A stretch of DNA of 64,000 nucleotides from positions 1-64,000 of the forward strand of contig NZ_QRGR01000024.1 of the NCBI RefSeq assembly GCF_003367245.1, in the 5' to 3' direction. Positions 62,014 through 64,000 of the stretch are shown piece after piece. Every line of letters starts with the position of its first letter. Position 1 is the stretch's first letter. This stretch comes from Pontibacter diazotrophicus (GTDB lineage: Bacteria > Bacteroidota > Bacteroidia > Cytophagales > Hymenobacteraceae). The notes under the pieces were generated by a model. The model saw only the letters and a list, made by a program, of their open reading frames with translations. It ran no database searches and was not told the origin of the DNA. Both the position numbers and the translations under genes were made by a program.

Positions 62014-63279
62014 TTACCCTACAACCATTCGCTCAGTTTCAGATGCTGCAGCCTGTTTTCCAAGCCTTTGCATCTCCATCTTCTGCACTACCCAGTAAAG
62101 CCCTATTGCTGTAACAACAGCCATGATGCCGGTTACCCACCAGAGCGTGGCGAAGCTGTAAGTGGAGATGATGGAGGTGCCCAGGAGTGGCGCTATAACA
62201 TGCGCCGCAGCGTAGGAAATCGTGTAAAGCCCCATATAAGCGCCCCTGTTAGTGGTATTAGAGCGTTCCACCGTGAGGGTGGCCATATAAGGCATGGCAA
62301 AGATTTCAGAGATGCTGAGCAAAATCATAGAGAGGTAGAGTACGCTCAGGTGCTGCATCATATTCAGCAGCACAAAGGACAGGCCCAGGATAAAGAGGCC
62401 TACTGCTATCAGCACCTGCTTTTTGATGCGTTCGCCAATCAGGTATACCAGCATCATCTCCAGTAGAAAGACTATCACCCCATTCAGTGCCATTAACAGT
62501 CCTATCTGGCTTTCCGGCAGTGCATAAACTCCCCGCCAGTACAAAGGCATCGTGGTGAATAGCTGGAAAAACATCACAGCAAAGCTGCAGCAAAACAGCA
62601 CGAACAGCAGAAAATAGCCATCCCGGTACGGAGAACGTGTAGCTGTTGCCTTCACAGCTAATAAAACCTGCTGCTGTGGTGGTGGCCGGTGGCCCTGCTG
62701 GTTACGGAAGTACAGAAAGAAGAAGATACCTGCTGCTATACAGGTGGCACCATCGGCAATAAAAAGCCAGCGGTAGGACAGAGCCGCCAGCATACCGCCA
62801 ACAGCCGGACCCACCGAAAAGCCGAGGTTAATGGCCATGCGGTTCAGCGAAAATGCCCGTGTCATGTTTTCGGGCTTAGCATAATGTGCAATGGAGGCCG
62901 AGTTGGCAGGGCGCAGGCAGTCGTTTACCAGGCTCAGGATAAAGACACCTGCCGCCAGGTACTCAAACTGGCGCAGGTTGAGCAGCAGAAAGTAGAGGCT
63001 GCCCCCCAGTGTGAGGCTCACAAACTGCACCTTAAAGTGGCCGATTTTATCAGTAAGCCATCCTCCTAAAAACGAACCGCACACCGAGCCCATGCCATAG
63101 ATGCTGAGAATGATGCCTGCTTCGCGCATACTGTAGCCCAGCATGTCGGTCACGTAAAGGCTCAGGAAGGGCGTAACCATAGAGCCGCTGCGGTTTATCA
63201 GCATCACCACAGACATCATCCAGGCAGGCTTGGAGAGCCCGCCGAAGGCGTTGCGGTAGAGGAGGAGGACCCGTTTCAT
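62014..63279 (-). CDS. MFS transporter, paralog 2
   Basis: A 421-residue twelve-helix transporter. It shares with paralog 1 the same blocks in the same order: LINRSGSMVTPFLSLYVTDML, GMGSVCGSFLGGWLTDKIGHFKVQ and NRMAINLGFSVGPAVGG. The C-terminal ends differ more. It lies 59 bases downstream of pth on the same strand and upstream of paralog 1, so the three genes may form one transcript. Direction and substrate of transport cannot be read from sequence. Confidence 0.88.
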   Translation of the reverse strand: MKRVLLLYRNAFGGLSKPAWMMSVVMLINRSGSMVTPFLSLYVTDMLGYSMREAGIILSIYGMGSVCGSFLGGWLTDKIGHFKVQFVSLTLGGSLYFLLLNLRQFEYLAAGVFILSLVNDCLRPANSASIAHYAKPENMTRAFSLNRMAINLGFSVGPAVGGMLAALSYRWLFIADGATCIAAGIFFFLYFRNQQGHRPPPQQQVLLAVKATATRSPYRDGYFLLFVLFCCSFAVMFFQLFTTMPLYWRGVYALPESQIGLLMALNGVIVFLLEMMLVYLIGERIKKQVLIAVGLFILGLSFVLLNMMQHLSVLYLSMILLSISEIFAMPYMATLTVERSNTTNRGAYMGLYTISYAAAHVIAPLLGTSIISTYSFATLWWVTGIMAVVTAIGLYWVVQKMEMQRLGKQAAASETERMVVG

Positions 63280-63338
63280 AGCAAATGTAAAAGACGCAAA
63301 ATTTTGCGGCTCTACAAATTACAAAGTACGCTGGCTGC

Positions 63339-63977
63339 TTACTTTGTATTGAACTGGTTCATAGTGCGCTCCAGTCCAATCGTGCCGAAAGCAATTGTAG
63401 CCTCCGCCGCTTTTTCTATCAGCGTCTGAAGCTCAATTTGCTCATCTGCGCTGAAATTGCTTAATACATAATCTACCTGCTTGCCTTTGGAAAAGGTGTC
63501 GCCAACTCCAAAGCGGAGACGGGGGTAGTTGTTGTGCCCAAGTGTCTGCTCGATGTGCTTGAGGCCGTTGTGGCCGCCGGCGCTGCCTTTGGCCCGGATA
63601 CGGATTTTGCCGAATGGCAGGGCAAGGTCGTCTGTAATCACGAGCATCTGCTCCGGCGACAGCTTAAGGCTGTTAAGGTAATGGCTAACAGCTTTGCCGC
63701 TCAGGTTCATGTAAGTGGTAGGCTTTACCAGTACGAAAGTACGGCCTTTCGTTTTTATCTCTGTCACGAAGGCATGGCGGCTCACATCAAAGTTGCCTTC
63801 ATACTTCTTCGCCAGGTAGTCGAGCACCATAAAGCCGATGTTGTGGCGCGTGTCAGCATATTCAGGACCGATGTTGCCCAGGCCCACTATCAGGTATTTC
63901 ATACTTGTATCTTCATCAGGAGTAGCGGGGGCAAGGCCCAGCCACTGTTTTATGCTTTCAATTGTTGAATGGCTCAA
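63339..63977 (-). CDS. pth: peptidyl-tRNA hydrolase
   Basis: A Pth1-type enzyme that recycles peptidyl-tRNA in the cytoplasm. Core motifs: LIVGLGNIGPEYADTRHNIGFMVLD (with the catalytic histidine in TRHN), KPTTYMNLSG, and KGSAGGHNGLKHIEQTLG. The full frame gives 212 residues; the classical start is the methionine 25 residues later (ATG at 63900-63902, MKYLIVGLGN). The extra N-terminal part ends WLGLAPATPDEDTS, which is like extensions of other Bacteroidota Pth, but its first residues come from an AT-rich repeat. Both starts are possible. Confidence 0.92.
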   Translation of the reverse strand: MSHSTIESIKQWLGLAPATPDEDTSMKYLIVGLGNIGPEYADTRHNIGFMVLDYLAKKYEGNFDVSRHAFVTEIKTKGRTFVLVKPTTYMNLSGKAVSHYLNSLKLSPEQMLVITDDLALPFGKIRIRAKGSAGGHNGLKHIEQTLGHNNYPRLRFGVGDTFSKGKQVDYVLSNFSADEQIELQTLIEKAAEATIAFGTIGLERTMNQFNTK

Positions 63978-64000
63978 TTGATAAAAGGCTAATGGTTAAA

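Noticed and set aside
1..64000. CRISPR array or prophage
   Set aside because: No regular spaced repeats, integrase, capsid or tail genes were seen anywhere.

Overview
The window looks like chromosomal DNA of a Bacteroidota bacterium, most likely a Cytophagales of the Hymenobacteraceae (Pontibacter-like) type. This is inferred from gene families, not from a database match. The signs are a SusC/SusD pair, a PorT-like type IX secretion protein next to ubiE/menG, Kdo transferase, many lipoproteins with Bacteroidota lipoboxes, DUF5606, DUF2911 and DUF3050 proteins, and repeated upstream boxes of the form TAnnTTTG (the Bacteroidota -7 element). No rRNA, tRNA, CRISPR array or prophage was seen. Most of the window is ordinary core genome.

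Layout. 1-127: the end of an IS5-type insertion sequence, cut by the window edge. 388-4707: a susC-susD operon whose susC carries an in-frame TAG. 4771-6533: a zinc-ribbon protein, a CDGSH iron-sulfur protein and a lipoprotein. 6761-11140: a large GAF-domain protein, a secreted helical protein, a small disordered protein and a deoxynucleoside kinase. 11326-12984: an M49-type zinc peptidase. 13253-20658: mostly small, membrane or hypothetical genes plus an FAD oxidoreductase, an alpha/beta hydrolase, and STAS-like, DUF3221-like and DUF2461 proteins. 21047-25522: a PIG-L deacetylase, a previously unlisted 50-residue membrane protein and a sodium:solute symporter, translationally coupled. 25618-32453: a methyltransferase, a DUF2911 protein, an ABC exporter, rsgA and kdtA.

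32645-32844 holds a MITE-like element. 33007-35934 is a sulP, beta-carbonic anhydrase, tetR operon suited to bicarbonate uptake. 36200-37333 is a PerR/Fur-like regulator and a 2-Cys peroxiredoxin with a recognisable promoter and a 7-1-7 dyad. 37958-41448: aspartate kinase, small conserved proteins, a TonB-like protein and engB. 42306-46633: a TPR/PD40/OmpA envelope protein, then ubiE, porT and an SDR. 47067-50379: two tandem paralogous lipoproteins whose motifs look like an atypical (FAM20/HipA/CotH-like) kinase fold. 50567-63977: an OmpA protein with a LamG-like middle, a glycine-zipper membrane protein, typA, msrB, a DUF3050 protein, small genes, metG, two tandem MFS transporters and pth.

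A structural theme is very long, perfect inverted repeats used as bidirectional terminators at convergent gene ends (10089-10161, 47011-47070, 53315-53380, 58108-58154), three of them next to very short, hydrophilic, disordered proteins. The best candidates for something undescribed are the tandem kinase-like lipoproteins, the MITE-like element, and the PIG-L / small membrane protein / symporter module.
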